A DNA stretch of 44,395 nt from Candidatus Brocadia sapporoensis (GCF_001753675.2 NZ_MJUW02000074.1:1-44395); one strand, 5' to 3'. Shown: positions 8,484 through 17,254, numbered from the stretch's first letter. The notes: a model not told the origin generated them from the letters alone. Numbers and translations are program-made.

Positions 8484-8837
8484 CTATGAATGAAAAACTA
8501 CACTCATTTGATTAATTTCAATAAAATTAAAGACCTTAAAGCCTTCTGCAATTTTATCAATGTTAGCCACAAACAACGCTATTAGCTCGGTGTTACGAAT
8601 ATTGCCGGTTGAAATCAATAACAATTTCCACGGCTGTTGCTTGACTACATACGAGTCAACAAAATCGGAATCTTTCGTTATCACTACTCGCTGTTCCTTG
8701 ATCGAAAGTTCATTGATAACCCTGTCTGGAGTACGATTACCCAGCGCAAGATCAAGCGTATGGATAGCATCAAATCCTGCCTTCCGCAATAAAACCACCA
8801 ATCGCCGTGGAAGTTGAGCATCAACAAGAAATTTCAT
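8484..8837 (-). CDS. DUF5615 PIN-like toxin of a type II toxin-antitoxin pair
   Basis: A 117-residue protein with the DUF5615 (Mut7-C-like, PIN-fold) pattern: MKFLVDAQLPRRLV at the start, then DAIHTLDL, NRTPDRVI, VVITKDSDFVD and LLISTGNIRN. The acidic residues at D6, in the TLDL segment and in TKDSDF would make the nuclease site by analogy to PIN domains. Its start overlaps the DUF433 stop by 4 bases (ATGA). With the attC-like site just beyond its stop, the pair forms one integron cassette. RNase activity is inferred from the family only. Confidence 0.88.
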   Translation of the reverse strand: MKFLVDAQLPRRLVVLLRKAGFDAIHTLDLALGNRTPDRVINELSIKEQRVVITKDSDFVDSYVVKQQPWKLLLISTGNIRNTELIALFVANIDKIAEGFKVFNFIEINQMSVVFHS

Positions 8838-9064
8838 ACCAATACAGGCTCTATACGTTTTATTTGGCTGAGTCGGGCAGCAAACCCCAGCACGGCTAAA
8901 ATGTCTTCACGCTCAAGGTCTTGGTAGTCGGCAAGAATCTCATCAATGGTCATTCCAGAACTAAGCAGTTCCAGAATTGTTTCTACAGGATAACGTAATC
9001 CACGAATGCTTGGTTTTCCATGACAAATTTCGGGGTCAATGGTGATACGTTCTGCTAAATTCAT
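8834..9064 (-). CDS. DUF433 antitoxin
   Basis: A 76-residue DUF433 protein, the usual partner of DUF5615 toxins. ITIDPEICHGKPSIRG at residues 7-22 is the family signature, followed by a winged-helix-like segment with TIDEILADY and DILAVLGFAA. A ggagaa ribosome site sits 7 bases before the ATG. It is transcribed first, then the toxin through an ATGA overlap. It is the first cassette gene next to the presumed attI region and faces away from the intI remnant. Confidence 0.9.
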   Translation of the reverse strand: MNLAERITIDPEICHGKPSIRGLRYPVETILELLSSGMTIDEILADYQDLEREDILAVLGFAARLSQIKRIEPVLV

Positions 9065-9257
9065 TATTTTTCTCCAGTGACAGAATCATATTATATTTCC
9101 CATATCAACCATCTTGCAGTATTCATAAGTGACTAAAAGTCCCCTTGTTTTACGGCTATTTGGGCATATAATAAGGTTTATGAACATTTTTCCGGTAATA
9201 TACTTAAAGTACCAAACCATTGCAATAAAATTGTTTCCATAACAAAAAGGAACTCTT
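9065..9257. promoter_or_regulatory. Presumed attI / promoter region of the decayed integron
   Basis: This 193-base spacer separates the divergent cassette genes and intI remnant, where attI and the two promoters sit in a working integron. On the plus strand, TTGTTT (9145-9150) and a perfect TATAAT (9167-9172) with a 16-base spacer could be the old intI promoter. On the minus strand a TATAAT (9095-9090) lies 26 bases before the DUF433 start, without a good -35. I could not find a convincing attI core. Confidence 0.35.
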
Positions 9258-9420
9258 ATGCCAAAAACAAAATTACTTGATCAGGCACGTGATGCAATTT
9301 GAGTAAAGCACGATAGCAGGAGAACAGAAGAATCGTATATTTATTGGATTAAAGAAACACTCTTACAAAAAGCGGTAAAAGCTGCGATCCGTGCTGCAGG
9401 AATTAATAAACCCGCACGTC
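9258..9420 (+). pseudogene. intI: Integron integrase (IntI) remnant: in-frame stop, large internal deletion and 3' loss
   Basis: The ATG at 9258 (aagga site upstream) opens MPKTKLLDQARDAI, then a TGA at 9300-9302, then VKHDSRRTEESYIYWIK. This is the N-terminal DNA-binding start typical of integron integrases (LLDQVR..IR.KHYS.RTE..Y..WI). In the same frame from 9354 the text jumps to LLQKAVKAAIRAAGINKPA, which normally lies ~200 residues further on, just before the catalytic H-x-x-R box. That box and the tyrosine are gone, and the fragment runs into the end of the ABC transporter gene. The divergent orientation relative to the cassettes is the standard integron plan. Confidence 0.8.
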
Positions 9421-11430
9421 TTATGACCACTTCGGGGGTTGCGGTGCCTCATTCAAATCGATAGCAGGTTCTTGTATTATCGCCGCGGCCTCAGCTTTTT
9501 CTCTTTCTGCTTCTGTCTCTTCTTGCTTCAGCTTTTCCTGGGTATTAAACTGCATCTCAAAGAGTTTTTTGTAGAGTCCTCCATGCGAAATTAGTTCATG
9601 ATGGAGTCCCGTTTCCATGATCCGTCCCTTCTCCAGCACCACGATTAGATCGGCATGGAGTATGGTTGACAGTCGGTGTGCAATGACGAAGGTGGTCCGG
9701 TTTTTTACCAGACGGTAGATGGCATTCTGAATGAGTTGTTCGGTCTCTGTATCAACCGACGCTGTAGCCTCATCCAGGATGAGGATCCTGGGATTGGCAA
9801 GGATAGCGCGGGCGATGGCGATGCGCTGTTTCTGTCCGCCGGAAAGTTTTACCCCGCGTTCGCCAATCAGAGAATCATATTGCTTTGGCAGCCCGCAGAT
9901 AAAGTCGTGTGCATTGGCGGCACGAGCGGCCTCTTCTATTTCTTTGTCCGCTGCACCAGGCCGGGCATAGGCGATGTTTGCCTTTACGGTGTTGTTAAAC
10001 AAAAAAGGCTCCTGGAGCACCATGGCCATTTGTCGACGCAGGGAATGGAGTTTGACGTCCTTTATGTTATGTCCATCAATGAAAATTCCTCCTTTCGTGG
10101 GATCATAAAATCGGGGGATAAGTTTTGTCAGAGTGGTCTTGCCGCTGCCACTGGGACCCACAAAGGCAATCATCTGGCCCGGATGTGCAATGAGGTTGAT
10201 GTCCGTCAGGACTTCGATGTCCTGGCTATACGCGAAGTGAATGTGCCTGAATTCTACCATACCCTGCACGGGCGGCAGATCTACCGCATGGGGGGCGTCT
10301 TTCAAATCACACGGTGTATCCAGGACATCGAAGATACGTTCAGTGGATGCGATGGCGCGCTGCACCTGGTTGTAAAAACGGGTCAGGCTGGTAATCGGAC
10401 TGTACATCATCTGGAGATAGGGAAAGAATATGACGAAGGTACCTGCGGACAGTTGCCCCTGGAGCACCTTATATCCTCCCAGGCAGATGACGACGACCGC
10501 TCCCGTTTCAGTTATCAGGTCAACAATGGGCCTTAACGCAGAAACGAGTTTCAATATTTGTACATAGAGGCTATAGTTATCGTAGTTTTTACTTTTGAAT
10601 CGTTCCATCTCCTCCGCTTCTTTCGCAAATCCAGCAATGACCCGTATTCCTGAGATGTTGTCCTGAATGAGGGAGTTGAGTTCTGCCGTTTTATCCCTGA
10701 GGGAACGAAAGACCTTTCTGATCCTTTTGCCAAAATTATAGGTGCAGAGGGAGATAAAGGGACAAACACCCAGGGCAATGCTGGTGAGCTGCCAGTCAAG
10801 TTTTAGGCAAAAATAGAGTATCCAGCCAAATTTGAATATGTCAGTAATAAAACTGATCACCGGCCCTACAATTGCCTGCTCCAGGGAATTCACGTCATTC
10901 ATGAGACGGCTCATAATATCGCCGGTCTTGGTATTCTCAAAATATTGTAAGGGAAATCGCTGGATATGGTCATAAAGCTGATTCCGCATATCGTAGATTA
11001 GCCTTTGGCCGAGCTCTGAAGTAAGGAATCCATGGGCCAGCGAAATACCGCTGTGAAAGATATGCATAACGATGAAACTTACGGCGAGAAAGGCGAGAGT
11101 AATAATGGTGGCATTATAACTTTCAAACCAATCCTTATGAACATAGTGAGATGCCCGTAGCAGGGGCTTTGAAAGCGGAATAGGATTCTTTTGCCCGTGA
11201 AGGATATTTTTATCGTGTGAGTTCTCTTCAGATGAGTTGTTCGGTGTTTTTATTAAGGTATCGGCTATCCGGATTTCATCCACCGCAATGCCCAATATCT
11301 GGGTTGGCAAAACAGCAATGTACGCGCTTACTGCTGAAAGGGTGAGAATGATTGCCGATTTGTACCAATACGGTTTCAGATAACCGAGGAGTCTGATATA
11401 GGTGTTTCCTGAAGCGGCGTCTTTTTTCAT
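9421..11430 (-). CDS. MsbA-like ABC exporter (fused membrane and ATPase domains)
   Basis: A 669-residue half-transporter. The N-terminal ~385 residues form the six-helix type IV exporter domain, with an unusually long loop of about 70 residues after the first helix. The ATPase domain follows: GPSGSGKTT (Walker A), LQEPFLF (Q-loop), KLSGGQKQR (signature), ILILDEATAS (Walker B) and IAHRLST (H-loop), all intact. A charged Glu/Ala-rich tail of ~40 residues ends the protein. The family includes lipid A flippases and drug exporters; the substrate cannot be told. Both flanks carry broken mobile DNA, so the gene may have been caught between rearrangements. A long plus-strand frame inside it is antisense noise. 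Confidence 0.9.
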   Translation of the reverse strand: MKKDAASGNTYIRLLGYLKPYWYKSAIILTLSAVSAYIAVLPTQILGIAVDEIRIADTLIKTPNNSSEENSHDKNILHGQKNPIPLSKPLLRASHYVHKDWFESYNATIITLAFLAVSFIVMHIFHSGISLAHGFLTSELGQRLIYDMRNQLYDHIQRFPLQYFENTKTGDIMSRLMNDVNSLEQAIVGPVISFITDIFKFGWILYFCLKLDWQLTSIALGVCPFISLCTYNFGKRIRKVFRSLRDKTAELNSLIQDNISGIRVIAGFAKEAEEMERFKSKNYDNYSLYVQILKLVSALRPIVDLITETGAVVVICLGGYKVLQGQLSAGTFVIFFPYLQMMYSPITSLTRFYNQVQRAIASTERIFDVLDTPCDLKDAPHAVDLPPVQGMVEFRHIHFAYSQDIEVLTDINLIAHPGQMIAFVGPSGSGKTTLTKLIPRFYDPTKGGIFIDGHNIKDVKLHSLRRQMAMVLQEPFLFNNTVKANIAYARPGAADKEIEEAARAANAHDFICGLPKQYDSLIGERGVKLSGGQKQRIAIARAILANPRILILDEATASVDTETEQLIQNAIYRLVKNRTTFVIAHRLSTILHADLIVVLEKGRIMETGLHHELISHGGLYKKLFEMQFNTQEKLKQEETEAEREKAEAAAIIQEPAIDLNEAPQPPKWS

Positions 11431-11481
11431 GAATGCCTATTATAAATGAAAAGAATATCTTTTCAAAAAATTAAATTATTA

Positions 11482-11690
11482 GTGTGTCAGGCCAAGCATG
11501 CAACAACCAGTTGGGCGAAAAGCCAGCCTGGCAAAGTTAGCTAACCGCCAGTACCGAGTCTTGCGCTCATTCGGTATAGACACGGGTGAAACGTAGGCAG
11601 GGAAACGGCATACCGTAACAGCAAGGGTGAAGGTGTTGTGCTCTGAAAATAGTTATGCCATGGAGAAAGCCGGCGTGGTTAATAAATAAC
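11482..11690 (+). mobile_element. Probable 5' fragment of a group II intron
   Basis: The stretch begins with GTGTG (11482), matching the GUGYG 5' end of group II introns. It continues with paired G/A-rich segments (gggcgaaaagcc, gctaaccgccagtaccgagt, gggtgaa, gtaacagcaagggtgaagg) of the kind found in intron domain I. No reverse-transcriptase/maturase frame, domain V or 3' end follows; the sequence passes into a broken GGDEF gene near 11690. The call rests on the 5' motif and remembered domain I wording, so it is tentative. The right boundary is approximate. Confidence 0.4.
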
Positions 11691-12037
11691 ACGGAAGGTG
11701 GCGACGAAGCGCTGGAGGTGGTTTCGGTAGTCCTGAATGCCAATATGCGCGGAGCTGACAGATTATACCAGTATGGCGGCGAAGGATTTCGGGCCATTCT
11801 GCCCCAGACCGGTATTGACGGGGCAAGAATAGTAGCTACAAAGATGGTTGAAAGGATCAGGGATGCGGATTTTCAGCGCAGCAAGAGCCCTTGTCAGGTA
11901 ATTACCCTGAGCGCCGGTGCCTGCAGTTTCTGCCACAGCGATGACGTCACCTCCGGAAAGATATGATAAAAATGGCTGATATCAGACTTTGTAGGGCAAA
12001 AGAAGCCATGAGAAAATGTGTCGTGTTTGAAGACTGA
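11691..12037 (+). pseudogene. Truncated, frameshifted GGDEF (diguanylate cyclase) gene
   Basis: The frame reads GDEALEVV, then ADRLYQYGGEGFRAILPQTG and VITLSAGACSF, clearly the second half of a GGDEF domain. The active-site GGEEF has become GGEGF and the N-terminal half is missing. Near 11958 the frame is lost; one base over, the family continues as MIKMADIRLCRAKEAMRKC to the stop at 12035-12037. The gene is therefore truncated, frameshifted and mutated in its catalytic motif. It abuts the intron-like fragment, suggesting a deletion joined the two. Positions 12038-12213 hold only the leader of the next gene. Confidence 0.75.
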
Positions 12038-12213
12038 AGAATGAATCTGTAAATACCTGCCTATAGAGAATGTCGTTGACACCCCTTTGCATGTCTGATA
12101 TATTGCTTATTTAACAATTGTTACATTTTATTACGACATCCTGCGTAGAATACAAAATCTTCTGTTTGATATAAGCGTACAATACTTCATAAGAAATAAA
12201 AGGAACCTCGTCT

Positions 12214-13998
12214 ATGAAAAGGATACGGCAAGAAAACACTGTTAAAGAAATTATAGAAAACTTTCCTGTAACCCGACGTATCTTTGAGACCTATGGAATC
12301 ATGTGTGGCGGCAATATCCTTCCTGACAAACCTCTGTCATTTTTCGCCAAAATGCACAATATTAGCCCTGACAAATTGATCGACGACATTCAAAAAATTA
12401 TCGATGGGGCGATTGATTCAAACAGTGACATGGCAATTACAAAACCGCAGACCGAGCATGTTTACGAGATCTTTGTAAAGACCGCAATACTCATTGTGCT
12501 TTCCACAGGGTGTCTGTACGGGGCTTCATTATTAGCCTATATGGCATTCCGGAATTCCATGACCTCTGTCTCCTGGATACTGCTCGAAACACATGGCGAT
12601 ACCCAGGTATACGGATGGGTTGGCTTATTCATCATGGGGATATCATATTTTGCCTTACCTAAATTTTGGAACACCATGCTCTACAGCACGCCGCTGGCTT
12701 ATAAATCTTTTTTCCTGATAATCGCCGGCATGTTACTTTCCTTTGTCTTTAAAACGCTTTCATATTATTTTGGATTCTTCTTCTTTAAGGTGCTTGTCTT
12801 GTTTGGCTGTACCCTTCAGGCTACATCGATAACGCTTTTTATCTATAATATTTGCAGGACGTATATCTCAGCAGAAAAGCAGAAATATGAACCGTACGAA
12901 TGGTTTTTTCTATCCAGCTATCTTTGGTTTATCTTTCAGACTATCGCTTTTATCATTTTGTACTTTCATTTTACTGTTGTGCAAAATACTGATATCCCTG
13001 ATGCTTTTAAAAACCCCATCCGGCACATCCAGATTATGGGATTTGCCTGCATGGTTATCATCGGAATATTCACCAAGACCCTGCCAATTTTTCTGGGGAT
13101 ACAGGAGCCAAACCAGAAAGTCAGCGGCTATGTTTTGCATATTCTGAATATCTCAATTGCGTTACGAACGTTCTCTGGGTTTTATAAAGAATATACCAGC
13201 AACCTTCATGGTTTTTTTACTGCGATATTTTGCATTGCGGGCATCCTCGAGACCGTTGGGATATTTTTATTTATTTATAATCTGAATTTATTTAACAGAA
13301 GAAAAACGGTCAAAAACCCAACCAACTTACCTACCGGATTCAGAAAATATATCAGAGTTGCCCTCGTTTGGCTGTTTATTTCAGAAAGCGCTTTCTTAAT
13401 TTTTACGATCTATGAAAGTCTTTCAGGAGAACAGGTTTCCCATGCCTTATTTGGTGCGTATCGACACGCAATTTTTGTTGGCTTTATCAGTATGATGATC
13501 CTTGGCTGTGCATCCAAGATGATTCCTTTAAGCAAGGGTGTAAAATTATGCAGTACGAGACTTCTTACTATGACTTTTATATTTATCAACGTCGGATGTG
13601 TATGCAGGGTTGTGGCGCAACCACTCGCTTCGCACTTTTATCCTTCGTTATATCCGATCATGGGAATCAGCGGTTTTCTTGAATACGCAGCCATGTTTTT
13701 CTTTGGAATAAACACCTGGAAGACCATGCGGCTGAATGTGGAAGAAGAGACCACAGAACACATTGAAGTTGCAACTGCCAATACCAATGTTTATCAACTT
13801 ATCAAGCAATATCCGCAGACCCTGGATATTTTATTAGACTTTGGATTCAAACAATTGAAAAATCCTCTCCTCAGAAATACCCTTGCCAGGACGATCAGCT
13901 TGGGACAAGCGGTGCAGATCAACCCCGTTAACCTTGAAGAATTACTAAAAGCATTGAATAATGCGATAAAGACATGTATTAAGGTTAAGGTAGCTTAA
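12214..13998 (+). CDS. NnrS-like polytopic protein flanked by two DUF1858 domains
   Basis: A 594-residue protein in three parts. Residues 1-62 (NTVKEIIENFPVTRRIFETYGIMCGG) are a DUF1858-type helical domain. Residues ~85-510 are about twelve membrane helices with NnrS-type marks: an early HGDTQVYGWVGLFIMG followed by LPKFW, and a late YRHAIFVGFISMMILGCASKMIP. Residues ~525-594 (NVYQLIKQYPQTLDILLDFGFKQL) are a second DUF1858 domain. NnrS proteins are heme/copper-linked membrane proteins tied to nitric oxide stress or denitrification. A role in NO handling is inferred. It appears monocistronic, with an aaagga site 8 bases before the ATG. Confidence 0.85.
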   Translation: MKRIRQENTVKEIIENFPVTRRIFETYGIMCGGNILPDKPLSFFAKMHNISPDKLIDDIQKIIDGAIDSNSDMAITKPQTEHVYEIFVKTAILIVLSTGCLYGASLLAYMAFRNSMTSVSWILLETHGDTQVYGWVGLFIMGISYFALPKFWNTMLYSTPLAYKSFFLIIAGMLLSFVFKTLSYYFGFFFFKVLVLFGCTLQATSITLFIYNICRTYISAEKQKYEPYEWFFLSSYLWFIFQTIAFIILYFHFTVVQNTDIPDAFKNPIRHIQIMGFACMVIIGIFTKTLPIFLGIQEPNQKVSGYVLHILNISIALRTFSGFYKEYTSNLHGFFTAIFCIAGILETVGIFLFIYNLNLFNRRKTVKNPTNLPTGFRKYIRVALVWLFISESAFLIFTIYESLSGEQVSHALFGAYRHAIFVGFISMMILGCASKMIPLSKGVKLCSTRLLTMTFIFINVGCVCRVVAQPLASHFYPSLYPIMGISGFLEYAAMFFFGINTWKTMRLNVEEETTEHIEVATANTNVYQLIKQYPQTLDILLDFGFKQLKNPLLRNTLARTISLGQAVQINPVNLEELLKALNNAIKTCIKVKVA

Positions 13999-14198
13999 AG
14001 GAACAATCATGGGGCTTTGCAGAGCACACACGCTTATTACCATATATTCCTATAGGAAATTCACCCAAAAGAACCATCGTTCTGATAATTACAGTCAGGA
14101 GACATTTGGATCTCGATCCTGTAATCTGAATATATTGAGCTTCGCGAGCCAAACCAGCTTCCTAACTTGATTGTATAGGATACTCATCTTGTTTAAGC

Positions 14199-14310
14199 CG
14201 GTTACAGAGAGGCGCTGACAAACTTTGTTTGTCTGTGTGATATATTCCAAATCCGTGTATATATTCAAACAACATGGACAAACAAGGTTGTCCATGCCAC
14301 CCGGTAACCG
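14199..14310. repeat. Long imperfect inverted repeat
   Basis: Left arm 14199-14237 and right arm 14272-14310 are imperfect reverse complements of about 39 bases; cggttac pairs with gtaaccg and gacaaac with the opposite arm. They are separated by ~34 AT-rich bases. A one-arm relative (taagctggtt ... caaacttcgtttgtctgtgt) lies at 30163-30208. The element occupies the otherwise gene-free 13999-14372 gap; no small gene there is convincing. Confidence 0.5.
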
Positions 14311-14372
14311 AAGACATCACCTGATCAATAAAATTCTCGACACAGACCTGCTTAAAATACGTTAGATATTGA

Positions 14373-15572
14373 TTATTTATTACGTTCCTTTTTTACATAG
14401 GGATATACCCTTGCAAAGACGGCTTTGAGATACCGGCCTTCAGGAAAGATCGCTGAAAAGGGGTGATCCGGCGAGGCGCCGGTAATCTGGAAGATTTGTA
14501 GCACAACTCCAGCCTCAGCAGATGAACGGGTCAGGATGGAAAGAAAATCCCTTTCCGATACGAGACCTGAACAAGAGCAGGTAAGCAGGATACCGCCTGG
14601 CTTAATGATTTGCATGCCAAGCCTGTTGACGTCTCCGTATGTCCGATGTGCCCGTTTGATCTCTTCGGTGCATCCGGCAAGTTTGGCTGGATCGAGAATG
14701 ACGACATCCGTTTGCACACCTTTACTGATCATGTCGCGCAAATGGTCGAATACGTTTATGTGTTGAAATCGTACCTCTACAGAATTAAGCCGTGCATTTT
14801 CCTGCGCTGTATCCAGCGCTTTTTCGTCCAGGTCTATTCCCGTAGCCGACTTTGCACCTGCCAGCATTGCAGAAATAGCAAAACCACCCGTATAACAAAA
14901 GCAATCGAGCACGTCTCTACCCCGGCAATACTGTGACAGGACGAAGCGATTCTCGCGCTGATCAAGAAAAAAGCCTGTCTTGTGACCTGTTTTCAGGTTT
15001 ACCATCATTCTTAAATTATGTTCCTTAATTTCTACAGTTTCTGTACCGGCGTAAGCGCTGGCAATCTTTGAAAAATTCATCCCTTCCTTAACGGCAATTC
15101 GTTCGTCCGGGCGCACGACAATCCGGCTGCCGGGATAGAGGTGTTGCAAGGAGGATACGATCCATTCCATAATGCTGATATAGCCGGCGGAGTATGGTTC
15201 CACGACGAATATATCGGCAAATTTGTCGATAATCAAGCCCGAAAGGCCATCGGCCTCTCCGTGGACCAACCGATAGCAGTTAGATGTCCTGTGGATCCCC
15301 AGAATTTCTTCACGAAGTATCTTTGCCTGTTCAAGTTTTCTTAAGAAGAACCCACGGTCAAGCATTTCAGTGGTATCCTCAGTTAACAAACGAATGCCGA
15401 TATTACTTTTGTTATTATAGATACCTCTGCCAATGAAGCGTCCTTCTTTGGAAAGCACCTCTACCAGACTGCCTGGCTGCAAACGTTGCTGAGGATGACG
15501 GATCATCCGGCTGAATATCCAGGGATGGAGCGAGTTTCTTTTGGCTTTTAACGAGATTACCGGCAATTCCAT
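14373..15572 (-). CDS. rlmI: RlmI-family 23S rRNA (cytosine-C5) methyltransferase
   Basis: A 399-residue class I SAM methyltransferase with an N-terminal PUA domain (LKAKRNSLHPWIFSRMI to IGIRLL, about residues 6-62), a central EEHD-like RNA-binding part (RLVHGEADGLSGLIID) and the SAM domain (KTGFFLDQRENR, VLDCFCYTGGFA near 215-227, DVVILDPAKLA, LLTCSCSG). In E. coli, RlmI methylates C1962 of 23S rRNA. The DPAK motif and the cysteine in TCSCSG are the catalytic region. The gene stands alone on the minus strand. Exact target is inferred from family. Confidence 0.88.
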   Translation of the reverse strand: MELPVISLKAKRNSLHPWIFSRMIRHPQQRLQPGSLVEVLSKEGRFIGRGIYNNKSNIGIRLLTEDTTEMLDRGFFLRKLEQAKILREEILGIHRTSNCYRLVHGEADGLSGLIIDKFADIFVVEPYSAGYISIMEWIVSSLQHLYPGSRIVVRPDERIAVKEGMNFSKIASAYAGTETVEIKEHNLRMMVNLKTGHKTGFFLDQRENRFVLSQYCRGRDVLDCFCYTGGFAISAMLAGAKSATGIDLDEKALDTAQENARLNSVEVRFQHINVFDHLRDMISKGVQTDVVILDPAKLAGCTEEIKRAHRTYGDVNRLGMQIIKPGGILLTCSCSGLVSERDFLSILTRSSAEAGVVLQIFQITGASPDHPFSAIFPEGRYLKAVFARVYPYVKKERNK

Positions 15573-15731
15573 TGTATAAAAGAGATGAATTGTTTGATTG
15601 GATGTTTCCTCACGGATTGTGAGTGCTGCAATAAATTTGTCTCATCAACTTGGATATGAAGCAAGTGTTTATTGTAAGACGCCCCTCCAGGAGCATTTTA
15701 GTTGATCGTCGGAAAGATAATATTTATATTT

Positions 15732-16754
15732 TTATTCTTCCGGAATAGTCTTTTCTTTCAATTCGCCAAAAATAACCCTCAGGATATCCTTAATCTCAAG
15801 CAAACCGATAACGTTGCCCTGAGCATTTCTGACAATAGCAATATGCAACCCCTGTTGCTGGAATTCTGTAAATATAGTACTGATCTTTTTACTTTCAGAG
15901 ACAAAATAAGGTTCCATGATAAGGTCTTCCAGAATAAAAAGCGGATTATTTGCGATCATATTAATAATTGCTTTTACATGGACAATTCCAATAATCGTAT
16001 CCAAACTACGCCGGTACACCGGATATCGTGTATGCCCCTCTTCTGTGATAATCCTCAGAATATCTTCGCGTGTCATATCTGTATGAATAGCAATAATCCG
16101 GTGTCTGGGCACCATTACCTCTTTAGCGAGTTTATCACTAAATTCGAATATTTTATGCAATAACTTGTGCTCACCGTCGACGAGAGTACCTGTTTCTCCG
16201 CTTTCCTTGATGATATGCTTTACCTCTTCACGACTAAATATGGTTTTTTTGTATTCAATTTTTAAACCAAACAGGTTAAAAAAAAGATACGTAATATAAG
16301 TAATTAAGGTAACAGAGGGTGATAATATCCATCGTACCCATTCGTAGGGCTTGACTATTAATAAGGATAGGCGTTCTGGAAATTGGGTTGCCAGTACTTT
16401 TGGAAAAGTTTCTGCAAATAAAAGGAGAATGAATGCAACGATAAACGGCGCCAGGATTACTCCCCATTCCTGCAAAAAGTATATCGCAACGGTTGTCCCT
16501 ATGGTTGATACCGTCGTGTTGACAATATTATTTCCGGTAAGAAGGGTGCTGAGAAGTTTGTCTGGTTCATTGATAATGTTAAAAATCGAGACGGCTCTTT
16601 TGTTCTTTTGTTTGATAAGGTAATCCAGTCGTACCTTGTTTAGAGAGAAAAGGGACGTTTCAGTGAGAGAGAAAAAAGCAGATACAAAGAGGAGCAGAAA
16701 AAAGAGTATGAGCATAATAATTATCGTTAGAGACGAAAAATGTATTGGATTCAT
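15732..16754 (-). CDS. CNNM/CorC-type membrane protein with CBS domains
   Basis: A 340-residue protein with an N-terminal DUF21 (CNNM) transmembrane domain of about four helices, including ALFSLTETS-like SAFFSLTETSLFSL near residue 27. Two CBS domains follow (from MVPRHRIIAIHTDM to VHVKAIINM, and from EPYFVSESKKI to GLLEIKDIL). The usual C-terminal CorC/HlyC domain is missing, as in shorter family members. Such proteins are implicated in magnesium/cobalt export; older labels say 'hemolysin'. A strong aaggag site precedes the start, and ptsN lies 41 bases upstream on the same strand, so the two may be co-transcribed. Confidence 0.88.
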   Translation of the reverse strand: MNPIHFSSLTIIIMLILFFLLLFVSAFFSLTETSLFSLNKVRLDYLIKQKNKRAVSIFNIINEPDKLLSTLLTGNNIVNTTVSTIGTTVAIYFLQEWGVILAPFIVAFILLLFAETFPKVLATQFPERLSLLIVKPYEWVRWILSPSVTLITYITYLFFNLFGLKIEYKKTIFSREEVKHIIKESGETGTLVDGEHKLLHKIFEFSDKLAKEVMVPRHRIIAIHTDMTREDILRIITEEGHTRYPVYRRSLDTIIGIVHVKAIINMIANNPLFILEDLIMEPYFVSESKKISTIFTEFQQQGLHIAIVRNAQGNVIGLLEIKDILRVIFGELKEKTIPEE

Positions 16755-16795
16755 ATCGACAACTCCTTTTTTCCTGCTTCTTTCATGATGGAACG

Positions 16796-17254
16796 TTATC
16801 TCTTTTCATTTTCCATGATAAGATTCATGATCTCTTCCGGAGACGTGGAAGTAATTACTTTTTGTTTAAAGGATTCATCGATGAAAAGACGTGCTACCCG
16901 GCTTAAAAGGCCAAGATATCTGTTATCGAATCGCTCTTTTGCCGCAATTAAAAAAATTATGTGAACAGGTTTCATGTCGATGGCATTGAATTCAATTCCC
17001 TGTTGTGAAATTGCCAGACACCCCACAATGTCTGTTATACCGGAAGTCTGCGCGTGGGGGATTCCAATCCCACCCCCAATACCCGTGCTCCTTATTTTTT
17101 CCCGATCAATTACCCTCTTTAGAATATCAGCTTCGTTTACAACCTTTTCCGAAGTTCCAGCCACATGTACCATTTTTTTCAGAATATCGTCTCTCCCCTC
17201 TCCGGTGATGTTAATAATGATCCGTTCTTTGGTAAGAATATCTGATGGATTCAT
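16796..17254 (-). CDS. ptsN: PTS IIA-type (PtsN-like) regulatory protein
   Basis: A fructose/mannitol-type EIIA domain of 152 residues from the ATG at 17254, chosen because the usual family start is MNPSDIL and a ggtga site lies upstream; starts at 17281 and 17290 are also open. The phosphorylatable histidine is in GIGIPHAQT. DILKRVIDREKIRSTGIGGG and HIIFLIAAKER are typical. No sugar-transport IIB or IIC is nearby, so a regulatory PtsN-like role is likely, with phosphate from HPr/NPr encoded elsewhere. It precedes a CNNM-family membrane protein by 41 bases. Confidence 0.85.
   Translation of the reverse strand: MNPSDILTKERIIINITGEGRDDILKKMVHVAGTSEKVVNEADILKRVIDREKIRSTGIGGGIGIPHAQTSGITDIVGCLAISQQGIEFNAIDMKPVHIIFLIAAKERFDNRYLGLLSRVARLFIDESFKQKVITSTSPEEIMNLIMENEKR

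Noticed and set aside
9676-10536. A 286-codon open frame on the plus strand
   Set aside because: It is fully antisense to the ATPase domain of the ABC exporter, shows no family pattern, and the minus-strand protein has every ABC motif.
14095-14295. A 66-codon minus-strand frame
   Set aside because: It lies largely in the inverted repeat, has no ribosome site and no recognisable family.
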